Assembly (NCBI RefSeq): GCF_014208105.1
Contig: NZ_JACHMQ010000001.1
Span: forward strand, 2,914,001 to 2,978,000
DNA: 64,000 nt
Direction: 5' to 3'
Origin: Actinomadura coerulea
GTDB lineage: Bacteria > Actinomycetota > Actinomycetes > Streptosporangiales > Streptosporangiaceae
Every line of letters begins with the position of its first letter. The first letter of the stretch is position 1. Under the pieces are notes generated by a model that worked only from the letters and a program-made list of their open reading frames with translations, was not told the origin of the DNA and did not search any database. The translations under genes were made by a program, and so were the position numbers. Of this stretch, positions 1 through 8,118 are shown piece by piece.

Positions 1-116
1 CGCGCCGCCCGTGGGGCAGATCACAGAAGGTCAGGCTCCGCATCGCGTCACATTCGGGTGCGTCCGGTCCATCTTTCTCTGTGAGCGGTACGGGCGCGGA
101 GAGCTTGGGAGGCGGC

Positions 117-758
117 ATGGACAGCGTGGCGAGGAAGTTCGATTTGACGATGCTGTACGCCGCCTACGACGCCTTCCGCCGCGACACCGCCCGGTTGGAG
201 GTCGCGGCCCGGCCCGGTTCCGCCTTCGGGTGGGCCCGGGCCGCGGACGGCTGGACCCTGTTCACCGCCCACTGGAGCCTTCAGGACCGCGCCGAGAAGA
301 ACGCCCTCTGGACCGTCATGTACGCCAAGGACGCCGACGGGCCCGGACGGGTCGGCGTGGTCCTCGACGCCATGGCGTCGCTGGCCCTGAAGGCCGTCCC
401 GCTGATCGACGGCCTGGAGGCGGCGCTGGAGCACCGCGACCGCGGCGCGTTCGCCCGGTACGCGCGCGATCTGCGGGTTTCGGTGGACGCGCTGCTGGAC
501 TTCAAGGAGTCCAACGTCCTGCCCCTGATCCAGGAGACCCTCACCCCGTTCGAATGGGGCGCCTTCGACGTGGAGCTCCGCCGCGGGCTGGGGCTGCGCG
601 GGCTCGGGGTGTTCCTGCCCTGGCTGCTCGACGGCGCCCCGGACGGTACCCGCCGCGCCGTGCTGGGGCTGCTGCCGCCGCCGATCCGGCTCTGCTACCG
701 GGCGCGCTGGCGTCCGCGCTACCTGCGCCGCGGCGGGCTCGCCGCCCGAGGGCGCTGA
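117..758 (+). CDS. Hemerythrin-like four-helix protein with degenerate metal site
   Basis: A 213-residue all-helical protein of the hemerythrin/HHE fold. What is seen: the family framework (an opening helix ending in DAFRRD, a middle helix with D-x-A-E-x-x-x-LW, and a last long helix ending ES-N-V-LPL) is intact. However, several positions that carry iron-binding His in the family are Ala, Tyr, Ser or Gln here (YAAYDAF for the usual HDAF, SLQDRAEKN for the usual HH-AED). Inference: the fold is kept but a di-iron centre is unlikely. I chose ATG 117, which has GGGAGG at 107-112, over GTG 81, which has no ribosome site. It lies upstream of and co-oriented with the lone cytochrome b gene, and the 10-mer GTCACATTCG (47-56) recurs upstream of that gene. 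Confidence 0.7.
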   Translation: MDSVARKFDLTMLYAAYDAFRRDTARLEVAARPGSAFGWARAADGWTLFTAHWSLQDRAEKNALWTVMYAKDADGPGRVGVVLDAMASLALKAVPLIDGLEAALEHRDRGAFARYARDLRVSVDALLDFKESNVLPLIQETLTPFEWGAFDVELRRGLGLRGLGVFLPWLLDGAPDGTRRAVLGLLPPPIRLCYRARWRPRYLRRGGLAARGR

Positions 759-795
759 GCCCGCCCGCCGAGAACCCCGCATGACCGTCTCGTCA

Positions 796-829
796 TGTGA
801 CGCGGCCCACATCCCGGAATGTCACATTC
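796..829 (+). promoter_or_regulatory. CRP-type site and adjacent 13-bp palindrome upstream of qcrB
   Basis: TGTGA-CGCGGC-CCACA at 796-811 matches nine of the ten fixed bases of the CRP/FNR-class operator TGTGA-N6-TCACA. Immediately downstream, GAATGT-C-ACATTC (817-829) is a perfect 13-bp inverted repeat. Both sit 67-100 bp before the qcrB start. A Crp-family gene whose recognition helix matches that of E. coli CRP lies at 3160-3864. That this regulator binds here is inference. Confidence 0.5.
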
Positions 830-895
830 GCGGCCCAGGGTCGGTCTCATGCCCGGAAGCGCGACTGCCCAGAGCGCGACGGAGGGATGCGGACG

Positions 896-2566
896 ATGGC
901 GGGAACGAGGGCGCCCGGCGGGGCGCGGGCCGGCACGCGGAGGCCGCCCAGGGGACTGGACGTCACGGTACGGGCGCTGGACGAGCGGTTCGGCACCACC
1001 GGCTTCGCGCGCAAGGCGCTGCGCAAGGCCTTCCCGGACCAGTGGACCTTCCTGCTCGGCGAGATCGCGATGTACTCGTTCGTGATCATTCTGCTGACCG
1101 GGGTGTACCTGACGCTGTTCTTCAAGCCGAGCATGCACGAGGTCGTCTACAACGGCTCGTACACGAAGCTGAAGGGCGTGGAGATGAGCGAGGCGTACGC
1201 CTCCGCTCTCAAGATCAGCTTCGACGTGCGGGGCGGGCTGCTCGTCCGGCAGATCCACCACTGGTCCACGCTCATCTTCATGGGCGCGATCCTCGTGCAC
1301 ATGCTGCGGAACTTCTTCACCGGGGCGTTCCGCAAGCCCCGCGAGCTGAACTGGCTGATCGGCATCGCCATGTTCATGCTCGTGATGCTGAACGGCCTGT
1401 TCGGCTACTCGCTTCCGGACGACCTGCTCTCCGGCACGGGCCTGCGCATCCTGGAGGGCGTGCTCGCGTCGCTCCCGCTGGTCGGCTCGTACGCGGTGAT
1501 GTTCCTGTTCGGCGGCGAGTACCCGGGCACCGACATCATCCCCCGCCTGTACGTCATCCACGTGCTGCTGATCCCCGGGATCCTGGCGGCGCTGATCCCG
1601 CTGCACGCCGTCGTGCTGACCTGGCGGCAGACGCACACGCAGTTCCCGGGCAAGGGCAGCTCGAACACGACCGTCCGCGGCTACCCGTTCTTCCCCGTCT
1701 TCATCGCCAAGACGACGGCGTTCTTCCTGTGGGTGCTGGGCGTGACGACCCTGCTGGCCGCGTTCTTCCAGATCAACCCGATCTGGCTGTTCGGGCCCTA
1801 CGACCCCGGCGCGATCAGCTCCGGGTCGCAGCCCGACTGGTACATGGGCTGGCTGGAGGGCGCGCTGCGGATCATGCCGTCCTGGGAGATCAGCGTCTGG
1901 GGCCACACCGTCGCGATGAGCGTGGTCGTCCCGGCCCTCGTGGTGCCCGGGCTGCTGTTCACCGGGCTGGCCGTCTACCCGTTCCTGGAACGCTGGGTGA
2001 CCGGCGACTCGCAGATCCACCACCTGCTGGACAGGCCGCGCGACGTCCCGGCCCGCACCGGCATCGGCGTCGGCGGCGTGGTCTTCTACGGGGGGCTGTG
2101 GCTCGCGGGCGGCAACGACGTCCTCTCCGACAAGTTCGACGTCTCGCTGTTCTGGACGACGTGGTTCTTCCGGTTCCTCATCATCCTCGGACCGGTCCTG
2201 GCCTACGCCGTCACCTACCGGATCTGCGTCGGCCTGCAACGCCGCGACCTCGGCCTGGCCCACCACGGGCTGGAGACCGGCGTCATCCGCCAGTCGCCGG
2301 ACGGCGGGTTCAGCGAGGTCGAGCGCCCGCTCCCGGACGAGGAGATCGCCGCGATCACCGATCCGCGCCCCGCGCCCGCCGCCGACCTGGACGTCCCGCC
2401 GCCCGTGGACGACGTCGACAGCCCCCGCGGCCGCACCGCCAGGGGACGCGTGCGGGCCGCTCTCAACCGCCGTTTCCGCGCCGACCTGGCCGTCGTCCCC
2501 GAACGAGGCCCGGCCGAACCGGACGGCGAGCGGCCGGCGGTCGAGGAGAAGGCCGCGTCACACTGA
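896..2566 (+). CDS. qcrB: Cytochrome bc1 complex cytochrome b subunit (lone QcrB paralogue)
   Basis: Diheme, quinol-oxidising membrane subunit of the actinobacterial bc1 complex; it passes quinol electrons to the Rieske protein and cytochrome c. About 556 residues with eight or nine hydrophobic helices. Visible haem-ligand helices are IHHWSTLIFMGAILVH and IHVLLIPGILAALIPLH, and the Qo-site motif appears as PDWY (PEWY in mitochondria). The hydrophilic C-terminal tail of about 100 residues is typical of actinobacterial QcrB. I prefer ATG 896 because GGAGGG at 881-886 lies 9 bases upstream; ATG 887 abuts that site and ATG 797 lacks one. qcrC and qcrA, which normally precede qcrB, are absent here, so this is probably an accessory copy. 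The 3' end overlaps the convergent tetR gene by 9 bp. Confidence 0.93.
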   Translation: MAGTRAPGGARAGTRRPPRGLDVTVRALDERFGTTGFARKALRKAFPDQWTFLLGEIAMYSFVIILLTGVYLTLFFKPSMHEVVYNGSYTKLKGVEMSEAYASALKISFDVRGGLLVRQIHHWSTLIFMGAILVHMLRNFFTGAFRKPRELNWLIGIAMFMLVMLNGLFGYSLPDDLLSGTGLRILEGVLASLPLVGSYAVMFLFGGEYPGTDIIPRLYVIHVLLIPGILAALIPLHAVVLTWRQTHTQFPGKGSSNTTVRGYPFFPVFIAKTTAFFLWVLGVTTLLAAFFQINPIWLFGPYDPGAISSGSQPDWYMGWLEGALRIMPSWEISVWGHTVAMSVVVPALVVPGLLFTGLAVYPFLERWVTGDSQIHHLLDRPRDVPARTGIGVGGVVFYGGLWLAGGNDVLSDKFDVSLFWTTWFFRFLIILGPVLAYAVTYRICVGLQRRDLGLAHHGLETGVIRQSPDGGFSEVERPLPDEEIAAITDPRPAPAADLDVPPPVDDVDSPRGRTARGRVRAALNRRFRADLAVVPERGPAEPDGERPAVEEKAASH

Positions 2567-3124
2567 CCCGGAGCGCTCGAACAGGAGGCGGATGACCGGG
2601 CCTGCGGCCTCGACGGGGTCGTCGCCGAGGTCGCGCAGGGCGCCGCTCAGCCACAGGTGGGCGAAGCCGTGCACGATCGACCAGGCGGCGATCCCGGCCG
2701 TCCGGTCGTCGGCGGGACGGCCGGGCACGGCGCCGCGGACGCCCTCGGCGAGGACGCGGCCGGCGCGCTCGCGCGCGGCGGCCACCTCCGGGTCGTCGGG
2801 GCGGTAGAGCGCGGGCGCGAACATGACCTCGAAGTGCACCCGGTGCTCGACGGCGAACCGCACGTAGGCGAGCCCGACGCCGTAAAGGTCGCTCCCGGCG
2901 GCCTCCAGCGCGTCGGCGAACAGCGCGTACCCCTCGGCGGCGACGGCCGTCAGCACGCCGGTCTTGTCGCCGAAGTGGTGCGCGGGCGCCGCGTGCGACA
3001 CCCCGGCGCGGCGCGCCAGCTCGCGCAGGCTCCACGTCGCCGGGCCCGCCTCGGCGATCGCCTCGATCGCGGCGTCGAGCACGGCCCGCCTCAGGTTGCC
3101 GTGGTGGTAGCCGTCGCCGCTCAT
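2558..3124 (-). CDS. TetR/AcrR family transcriptional regulator
   Basis: A 188-residue dimeric repressor-type protein. The N-terminal helix-turn-helix is clear (WSLRELARRAGVSHAAPAHHFGDKTGV, roughly residues 28-54). The C-terminal ligand domain carries the pattern IAAWSIVHGFAHLWLSG seen in the TetR_C WHG group. The start at 3124 (MSGDGYHHGNLR) opens the canonical YHHGNLR TetR N terminus, so the longer upstream reading frame is not needed. It overlaps the end of qcrB and has no obvious partner enzyme beside it; its target is not evident. Confidence 0.9.
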   Translation of the reverse strand: MSGDGYHHGNLRRAVLDAAIEAIAEAGPATWSLRELARRAGVSHAAPAHHFGDKTGVLTAVAAEGYALFADALEAAGSDLYGVGLAYVRFAVEHRVHFEVMFAPALYRPDDPEVAAARERAGRVLAEGVRGAVPGRPADDRTAGIAAWSIVHGFAHLWLSGALRDLGDDPVEAAGPVIRLLFERSGSV

Positions 3125-3159
3125 GACCGGAATCCTAGAGCGGGGGGACGGGCGGCCGG

Positions 3160-3864
3160 TCAGTCGTGCTCCTTGGCGAACGCGCGGAGGCGGGCCAGGT
3201 CCACCACGGTGATCCTGCGCCAGCCGGTGCGGATCAGGCCCTCGCGGCGCAGCCCGCTGAGCGCGCGGGCGACCGTCTCCCGGGAGGCGTCCATCCAGCT
3301 GCCGAGCTCCTCCTGCGACAGCGGCGGCCCGATCTCGATCGACCCGTCCGCCGCGGGCGGGGCGTGCTGGGCCGAGCGCTCGGCCAGGTCGGCGAGCAGG
3401 GCCGCCAGGCGCTCCGGTCCCCGGCTCGTGATGTGGGCGGTCAGCCGCCGGTCGGAGTCGTCCATGCGCTGGACGAAGGTACCGGTGACGAGCATCCACA
3501 CGTCCGGGTGCGCGTCGAGGAACCCGGTGAAGCGGGCCGCGGGCACGACCAGGGCGCGGATCGGGGACAGCGCGGTGACGGTCGCGGCGCGCGGCCGCCC
3601 GCCGAGCACCGCGCTCTCGGCGAGCAGGTCGCCGGGGCCGCGGACGGCCAGCACCACGTCGTGGCCGTCCTCGGTCGCGGAGGTCACCTTCGCCCAGCCC
3701 CGCTCGATGATGATCACATGGTCGGACTCGTCGCCCTGGTACACCAGCGGCGCCTTGACCGGGAACGTGCGGGGACGCGCGGCGTCGCGCAGCGCGGTCC
3801 GCTGCGCGGGTTCGAGCGCCGACCAGAACGCGGAAGGCGGAGAGGACGCCGCGTACGGTACCAA
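3160..3864 (-). CDS. Crp/Fnr family transcriptional regulator
   Basis: A 234-residue protein with an N-terminal cyclic-nucleotide-binding fold (about residues 15-130) and a C-terminal winged helix (about 150-230). The recognition helix ASRETVARAL (residues 193-202) places R195, E196 and R200 where E. coli CRP has R180, E181 and R185, the residues that read TGTGA. The phosphate-binding cassette is partial (AES and PRA rather than GEL and RS), so cAMP binding is uncertain. There are no cysteines for an FNR cluster. The start is TTG 3864 with AAAGGAGG about 7 bases upstream. It lies 49 bp downstream of the LysE gene and may be cotranscribed. A matching operator lies before qcrB. Confidence 0.9.
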   Translation of the reverse strand: MVPYAASSPPSAFWSALEPAQRTALRDAARPRTFPVKAPLVYQGDESDHVIIIERGWAKVTSATEDGHDVVLAVRGPGDLLAESAVLGGRPRAATVTALSPIRALVVPAARFTGFLDAHPDVWMLVTGTFVQRMDDSDRRLTAHITSRGPERLAALLADLAERSAQHAPPAADGSIEIGPPLSQEELGSWMDASRETVARALSGLRREGLIRTGWRRITVVDLARLRAFAKEHD

Positions 3865-3913
3865 CAGCCGCCTCCTTTGCTCGGGGTTACCAGAACTGTA
3901 AACCCGCAGGCCC

Positions 3914-4543
3914 TTACTTGGGGACGGCCATAAGGCGCACGGCGAGCCCCGTGAAGACGGTGCCGCTGAAGATGTTCAGCCCGCGGGCGACGCGGCGGCT
4001 GCGCCGCAGCAGGTTCGCGAGGCGGCCGGACAGCAGGCCGACGCCTCCGTCGACGACCAGGCCGATCAGGACGAGCGTGACGCCCAGCACGAGCAGCTGC
4101 AGCATCGGGTGCCCCATGGAGGGGTTCACGAACTGCGGCAGGAAGGCGATGTTGAAGAGGATCACCTTGGGGTTCAGCAGGTTCGTGACGACGCCCTGCC
4201 AGAACGCGCGGAGCCGCCCCGGGCCGACGGGGGCCGCGCCCTCCTCGCCGGTTTCGCCGCGGTCCCGGAACGACTTGACGGCGAGGAAGAGGAGGTAGGC
4301 GGCGCCCGCCCAGCGCAGCACGTGGTACAGCGCTGGCAGCGCCGTGAACAGGGCCGAGAGGCCGAGCGTCGCCGCGACGGCGTGCGTCAGGGCGCCGGTG
4401 GCGACGCCCGCCGCCGCCATGAGGCCCGTGACCGGGCCGCCGCGCCCGCCCATCGCGACGATGAACATCATGTCGGGTCCGGGGGTGACGCAGAGCGCCA
4501 GGGCGGCGACAACGAACGCCGCATAAAGGGAGGTGTCAACCAT
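3914..4543 (-). CDS. LysE/RhtB family amino-acid exporter
   Basis: A 209-residue inner-membrane protein with about six hydrophobic helices and the family signature near the N terminus (CVTPGPDMMFIVAMGGRGG, about residues 18-36). The N-L-L-N-P-K-V-I-LF segment in the middle (around residue 130) is also typical of RhtB exporters. Known members efflux lysine, arginine, homoserine or threonine; the substrate here cannot be told from sequence. I chose ATG 4543 (MVDTSLYAAF) because it starts directly before the first membrane helix; the longer form beginning at 4585 adds a non-conserved arginine/glycine stretch. The Crp-family gene follows on the same strand. Confidence 0.9.
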   Translation of the reverse strand: MVDTSLYAAFVVAALALCVTPGPDMMFIVAMGGRGGPVTGLMAAAGVATGALTHAVAATLGLSALFTALPALYHVLRWAGAAYLLFLAVKSFRDRGETGEEGAAPVGPGRLRAFWQGVVTNLLNPKVILFNIAFLPQFVNPSMGHPMLQLLVLGVTLVLIGLVVDGGVGLLSGRLANLLRRSRRVARGLNIFSGTVFTGLAVRLMAVPK

Positions 4544-4628
4544 GCCGAAATCATGCGGCAGGAGGCCGCCGCCCCGCGAGCGCAATACGCGCCCGCGGCC
4601 GCGTCACCGGGCGGGCGGCAGGCGGAGG

Positions 4629-5417
4629 TCAGGCGGCCGGGGGCGGCTGGGCCTCGACCGTCAGGGCCTCGTGGTCGAACGACAGGTACCCGGCGATCTT
4701 CCCCGCGTCCTCCAGGGGGCTCTCGTACGACCAGGCGGCGTCCTCGGCGCCGGCCAGCGACCAGTACGTCGCCTCGCCCTTGTAGGGGCAGAACGTCCGC
4801 TTCTCGCCGCGGGTCAGCAGGTCGCGGCGGACGTCCTCGGCCGGGATGTAGTAGCGGTTGGGCAGCCCCGTCTCCGAGAGCAGCATCGGCCGCCCCGTCT
4901 CGGCGACCACCTCGCCGCCGAGCAGCACCCGCACGCGCCGCGACGTGGCGCGGACGTCGACGCGGTGGAACGGGTCGCGCAGATGGCCGTGGACCTCCTC
5001 GTCCTCGTCGAACCAGGCGTCCATACGGCCCCAGTAGAAGGCCATGTGCCCGCGCAGCCACGCCGCCTCCGGCTTCGGCTCCGGGTAGCCCCACACCGCG
5101 TTCTCGGCCGCCCGGTCGCCCACCCGCACCGTCCAGTACGCGGCGTCGCCCTTGAACGGGCAGTGCGTCGAGTGGGCGGTCTTCTCCAGCAGGTCGGTGC
5201 GCACGTCCTCCTCGGGGACGTAGAGGACGGGCAGCAGCCCGGTCTCGTGCAGGAGCCTCCCGCGCTCGGTGTCCAGCACCGTCTCCCCCGCGAAGCGGGC
5301 GCGCACCCGGCGCGGGAATTCGTGCATGAACAGCCGGTGCGCCGGCCCGTCGATCGTGAAGTTGACCTCGTCTCCGGGCGAACCGGCGAGCGGGCCCGGC
5401 TGCTTGGTCAAGGACAT
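4629..5417 (-). CDS. Tandem DUF427 domain protein
   Basis: 262 residues made of two copies of the DUF427 domain. The repeats can be aligned by eye: R-RVRARFAGETVLDTERGRLLHETGLLPVLYVPEEDVR ... CPFKGDAAYWTV in the first half, and RVRVLLGGEVVAETGRPMLLSETGLPNRYYIPAEDVR ... CPYKGEATYWSL in the second. Each copy ends with a Cys-Pro-(F/Y)-Lys-Gly-(D/E)-A motif. No enzymatic role has been firmly established for the family. No signal peptide, so probably cytosolic. The gene stands alone, 27 bp upstream of the erythromycin-esterase family stop. Confidence 0.88.
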   Translation of the reverse strand: MSLTKQPGPLAGSPGDEVNFTIDGPAHRLFMHEFPRRVRARFAGETVLDTERGRLLHETGLLPVLYVPEEDVRTDLLEKTAHSTHCPFKGDAAYWTVRVGDRAAENAVWGYPEPKPEAAWLRGHMAFYWGRMDAWFDEDEEVHGHLRDPFHRVDVRATSRRVRVLLGGEVVAETGRPMLLSETGLPNRYYIPAEDVRRDLLTRGEKRTFCPYKGEATYWSLAGAEDAAWSYESPLEDAGKIAGYLSFDHEALTVEAQPPPAA

Positions 5418-5444
5418 GGCGCGGCTCCTCGGACTGCCTGACTA

Positions 5445-6749
5445 CTAGACACCGGTCGGCATCGTCTCCAGTTCACCACGGCGCGCGGCCTCCAGATGCA
5501 GCGGCTGGAGCGCCGAGGTGGCGCGGAACCAGCACAGCGCGTCGTAGCGCTCGGCGAGCCGTGTCGGAACGTACTGGCGCGGGTCCCGGTCCGGGTCGTA
5601 GACGACGCCGATCGCGCGGTGCCCGAGCGTGTCGGTGAAGAAGGCGGGCTTGTCCCGCTCCGGAGGCACGACGAACATCGCCCGGTGCAGCTCCGACTCC
5701 GCCAGCACCTGCTCCAGCGAGCCGTGCGCGGGCGGCGGGACGTGCATGACCTCCATCGGCGCGCCCCAGGCCGGTGCCGCGACGACCTCGCCCGGGCCGC
5801 CCGCGAAACCGACCAGCACGACGGCGTCGTCCCCGTGGCGCTCCCTGGCGAGCTGGCCGAGGTTGACCATCCCGGCGCCCGCCATGCTGGTCGCCCGCGC
5901 GTCCCCCACGTGGGTGTTGTGCGCCCACACGACGGCCTTTCCGCCGTGGAATCCCATCAACCGGTCCAGCGTGTCGGCCATGTGGGTGTCCCGGACGTTC
6001 CACGGCTCCGGCCCGCCGTCGAGCATGGTGCGGTAGTAGTGCTCGGCGCCCGCCGCCACCTCGGCGTTCTGCAGGGCGTCGAACTCCTCCTCCGCGTCGC
6101 CCGCCTCCCCCGAGCGCGCCGGGCGGCGCAGCGCGGCCAGCAGTTCCCCGACCTCGGCCGCGCACCCTTCGGGGACCAGTGCCGTGTTCCATCCGTAGGA
6201 CCGCGGGTCGCCGCTGTGCGGCTCGAAGCAGCGGTACGCCTTCAGCGCCGTGTCCAGGTACTCGGGGCGATGCTCCGCCAGGTGGTCGACGACCGCCCGC
6301 AGCGACTCCCAGAGGCTGTAGACGTCCAGGCCGTGGAAGCCGGCCCGCTCGCCCGGCGGAAGGCCCGCGTTGCGGTCGCGCAGCCACCGGCAGAACCGGA
6401 CGGTCTCCTCGTTGGCCCACATCCACGTCGGCCAGCGCTCGTAGGCGTTCAGGGCGTCCCGCGGGTCCCCCGGCGCGCCCGGCGCCAGCGTCACGCAGCG
6501 GCCGACCCGGCGGCAGTCGGGCCAGTCGCCCTCGACGGCGACGAACCCGAACCCGCGTTCGGCGATCAACCGCCTGGTCAGCGCCGCCCGCCACGCGTAG
6601 TACTCGTGGGTCCCGTGGCTGGCCTCGCCGACCAGCACGCACCGGGCGTCCCCGATCCGGTCGAGGAGCGGGTCCAGATCCTCCGCGTACTCCAGCGGCA
6701 GCGCGGCTCCGCGCACGTCGGCGGCGGCGCGGCCCTCCCGACCTCGCAT
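5445..6749 (-). CDS. Erythromycin esterase family protein
   Basis: 434 residues of the EreA-type/succinoglycan-biosynthesis esterase family (PF05139). Diagnostic blocks: LVGEASHGTHEYY near the N terminus (GE-SHGT, containing the catalytic-site His of the family), FVAVEGDWPDC, WMWANEET, GLDVYSLWESL and VVWAHNTHVGDA. Characterised relatives hydrolyse the macrolide lactone, but most chromosomal actinomycete members are uncharacterised, so resistance should not be assumed. ATG 6749 was chosen because GGAGGGGG stands about 9 bases before it. The 98-bp gap to the upstream AraC-type gene contains the palindrome GAATCGATTC (6815-6824), perhaps an operator. Confidence 0.88.
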   Translation of the reverse strand: MRGREGRAAADVRGAALPLEYAEDLDPLLDRIGDARCVLVGEASHGTHEYYAWRAALTRRLIAERGFGFVAVEGDWPDCRRVGRCVTLAPGAPGDPRDALNAYERWPTWMWANEETVRFCRWLRDRNAGLPPGERAGFHGLDVYSLWESLRAVVDHLAEHRPEYLDTALKAYRCFEPHSGDPRSYGWNTALVPEGCAAEVGELLAALRRPARSGEAGDAEEEFDALQNAEVAAGAEHYYRTMLDGGPEPWNVRDTHMADTLDRLMGFHGGKAVVWAHNTHVGDARATSMAGAGMVNLGQLARERHGDDAVVLVGFAGGPGEVVAAPAWGAPMEVMHVPPPAHGSLEQVLAESELHRAMFVVPPERDKPAFFTDTLGHRAIGVVYDPDRDPRQYVPTRLAERYDALCWFRATSALQPLHLEAARRGELETMPTGV

Positions 6750-6847
6750 GGCGCGTCCCCCTCCGCGTCCTCCATCGCGTTCCAGGTCCTCTTCTTCGCC
6801 TTCCCGGGATCCGGGAATCGATTCACGCCGGCGGGGATTCGGGGGCG

Positions 6848-7879
6848 CTAGCCGTCCCGCCTGATGCCGGTGGTGCGGGCGCGGTAGTCGCTGGGGGTCT
6901 GGCCGTAGGCGGCGCGGAACGCGCGGCTGAACGCGGCGGCGTCCGGCAGGCCCCAGCGGTTGGCGATCGCGCCGATCCGCTGCGTGCCGAGGAACGGGTC
7001 GCCGAGTTCGCGGCGGCAGTGCTCCAGGCGGCGCGTCCGGACGTACCGGGCGACGGTCGTCCCGGTCGGCGCGAACACCCGGTAGAGCTGGCGGACGGAG
7101 ATGTGGTGCGCGGCCGCGATCGCGGCGGGGCTCAGCGACGGGTCGTGCAGGCGCGCCTCGATCCACTCCTCGATCGCCCGCAGCATCTCCGCTCCCTCCG
7201 GCGACGGGGACGCCGGCGCGCCCAGCCACTCGCTGGCCGCGCCGGTGACCAGCTCGACCAGGGCGCCGCCGAGGTGGTGGGCGTAGATCTCGTCGGCCGC
7301 CCCGCCGAACGCGCCGGCCGCGGTCCCGCACCCCGCGGCCGGTCCGGCGGCGCCCCGCTCCTCGTCCTCGGCGCCGCTCTCGGCCAGGGCGCCGAGGAAG
7401 GAGGACACGAGCCGCCCGGTCCGGCCCCGCCCGCCGAGCAGGGTGCCGCCGAACGCGGCGAGGCGCTCCCGCGGCAGCGGGACGGCGCTGTGCGGGATCA
7501 CCACGGTGAAGATGTGGTGGGCGTCGAAGGAGATCTCGACCGGGCGGGTGAGGTCGTAGAACACCACGTCTCCCGCCCCGACCACGGCCCGGCGGCCGTT
7601 CTGCCGCAGCACGCACGAGCCGCGCAGCACCAGGCCGAGCTTGTAGCACTCGCGGGTGTCACGGGCGATCTGCGGGGCGCTGCGCCGGACCGCGTGCGCG
7701 GGCGCGCGCACGTCGCCGGCCTCCACCGGGCCCAGCGCCCGGCCGATCAGCCGGGCGGCGAACCCGCCGGGCAGGCGCGGCTGCACGTGGAACGGCCCGA
7801 AGGCCGAACTGATCATGTGGCGCCAGAGGTCCGCCTGGTCGCGGGCAGGGTGGTCCGAGGTGTCAACGAGCGTGGGCAT
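6848..7879 (-). CDS. AraC family transcriptional regulator
   Basis: 343 residues. The N-terminal two thirds resemble the AraC_binding_2 sensor domain (GLVLRGSCVLRQNGRRAVVGAGDVVFYDLTRPVEI). The C-terminal AraC DNA-binding domain with two helix-turn-helices spans about residues 245-340 (ISVRQLYRVF ... RIGAIANRWGLPDAAAFSRAFRAAYGQTPSDYR). GGAGGAGCGTC directly precedes the ATG at 7879. It is divergent from the intradiol dioxygenase gene across a 239-bp gap and could control that gene or the downstream esterase-family gene; both are inference. Confidence 0.92.
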   Translation of the reverse strand: MPTLVDTSDHPARDQADLWRHMISSAFGPFHVQPRLPGGFAARLIGRALGPVEAGDVRAPAHAVRRSAPQIARDTRECYKLGLVLRGSCVLRQNGRRAVVGAGDVVFYDLTRPVEISFDAHHIFTVVIPHSAVPLPRERLAAFGGTLLGGRGRTGRLVSSFLGALAESGAEDEERGAAGPAAGCGTAAGAFGGAADEIYAHHLGGALVELVTGAASEWLGAPASPSPEGAEMLRAIEEWIEARLHDPSLSPAAIAAAHHISVRQLYRVFAPTGTTVARYVRTRRLEHCRRELGDPFLGTQRIGAIANRWGLPDAAAFSRAFRAAYGQTPSDYRARTTGIRRDG

Positions 7880-7981
7880 GACGCTCCTCCGGTCGGCGGG
7901 CGGGTCTCGGACGCCACCCGCAAGGCTTCTACGGCGCGTCAGGAAGGTCAATGAGCGAGTCAGCACGACGCTTCGGGCGGG

Positions 7982-8002
7982 CTTTGGCACTCGGCGCCAA
8001 AG
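7982..8002. promoter_or_regulatory. Inverted repeat in the AraC-dioxygenase intergenic region
   Basis: CTTTGGC-ACTCGGC-GCCAAAG is a perfect 7-bp inverted repeat with a 7-base centre, located between the divergent AraC-type and dioxygenase genes. It could be an operator. No clear promoter hexamers were seen beside it. Confidence 0.3.
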
Positions 8003-8118
8003 TCACGGCACGCAGGGGCAAGACCGCCCCTTCCCCGGCGGCTTATACATGTCGCGGACCGACTCCCAGGGAGCCCCGCCAACCGGAAGATCCCGGACGA
8101 CCCCCGAGAGGAACCCCC

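Noticed and set aside
5445..6749. Macrolide resistance gene assignment for the esterase-family protein
   Set aside because: Family membership is clear, but most chromosomal members are not shown to act on macrolides and no macrolide context exists here.
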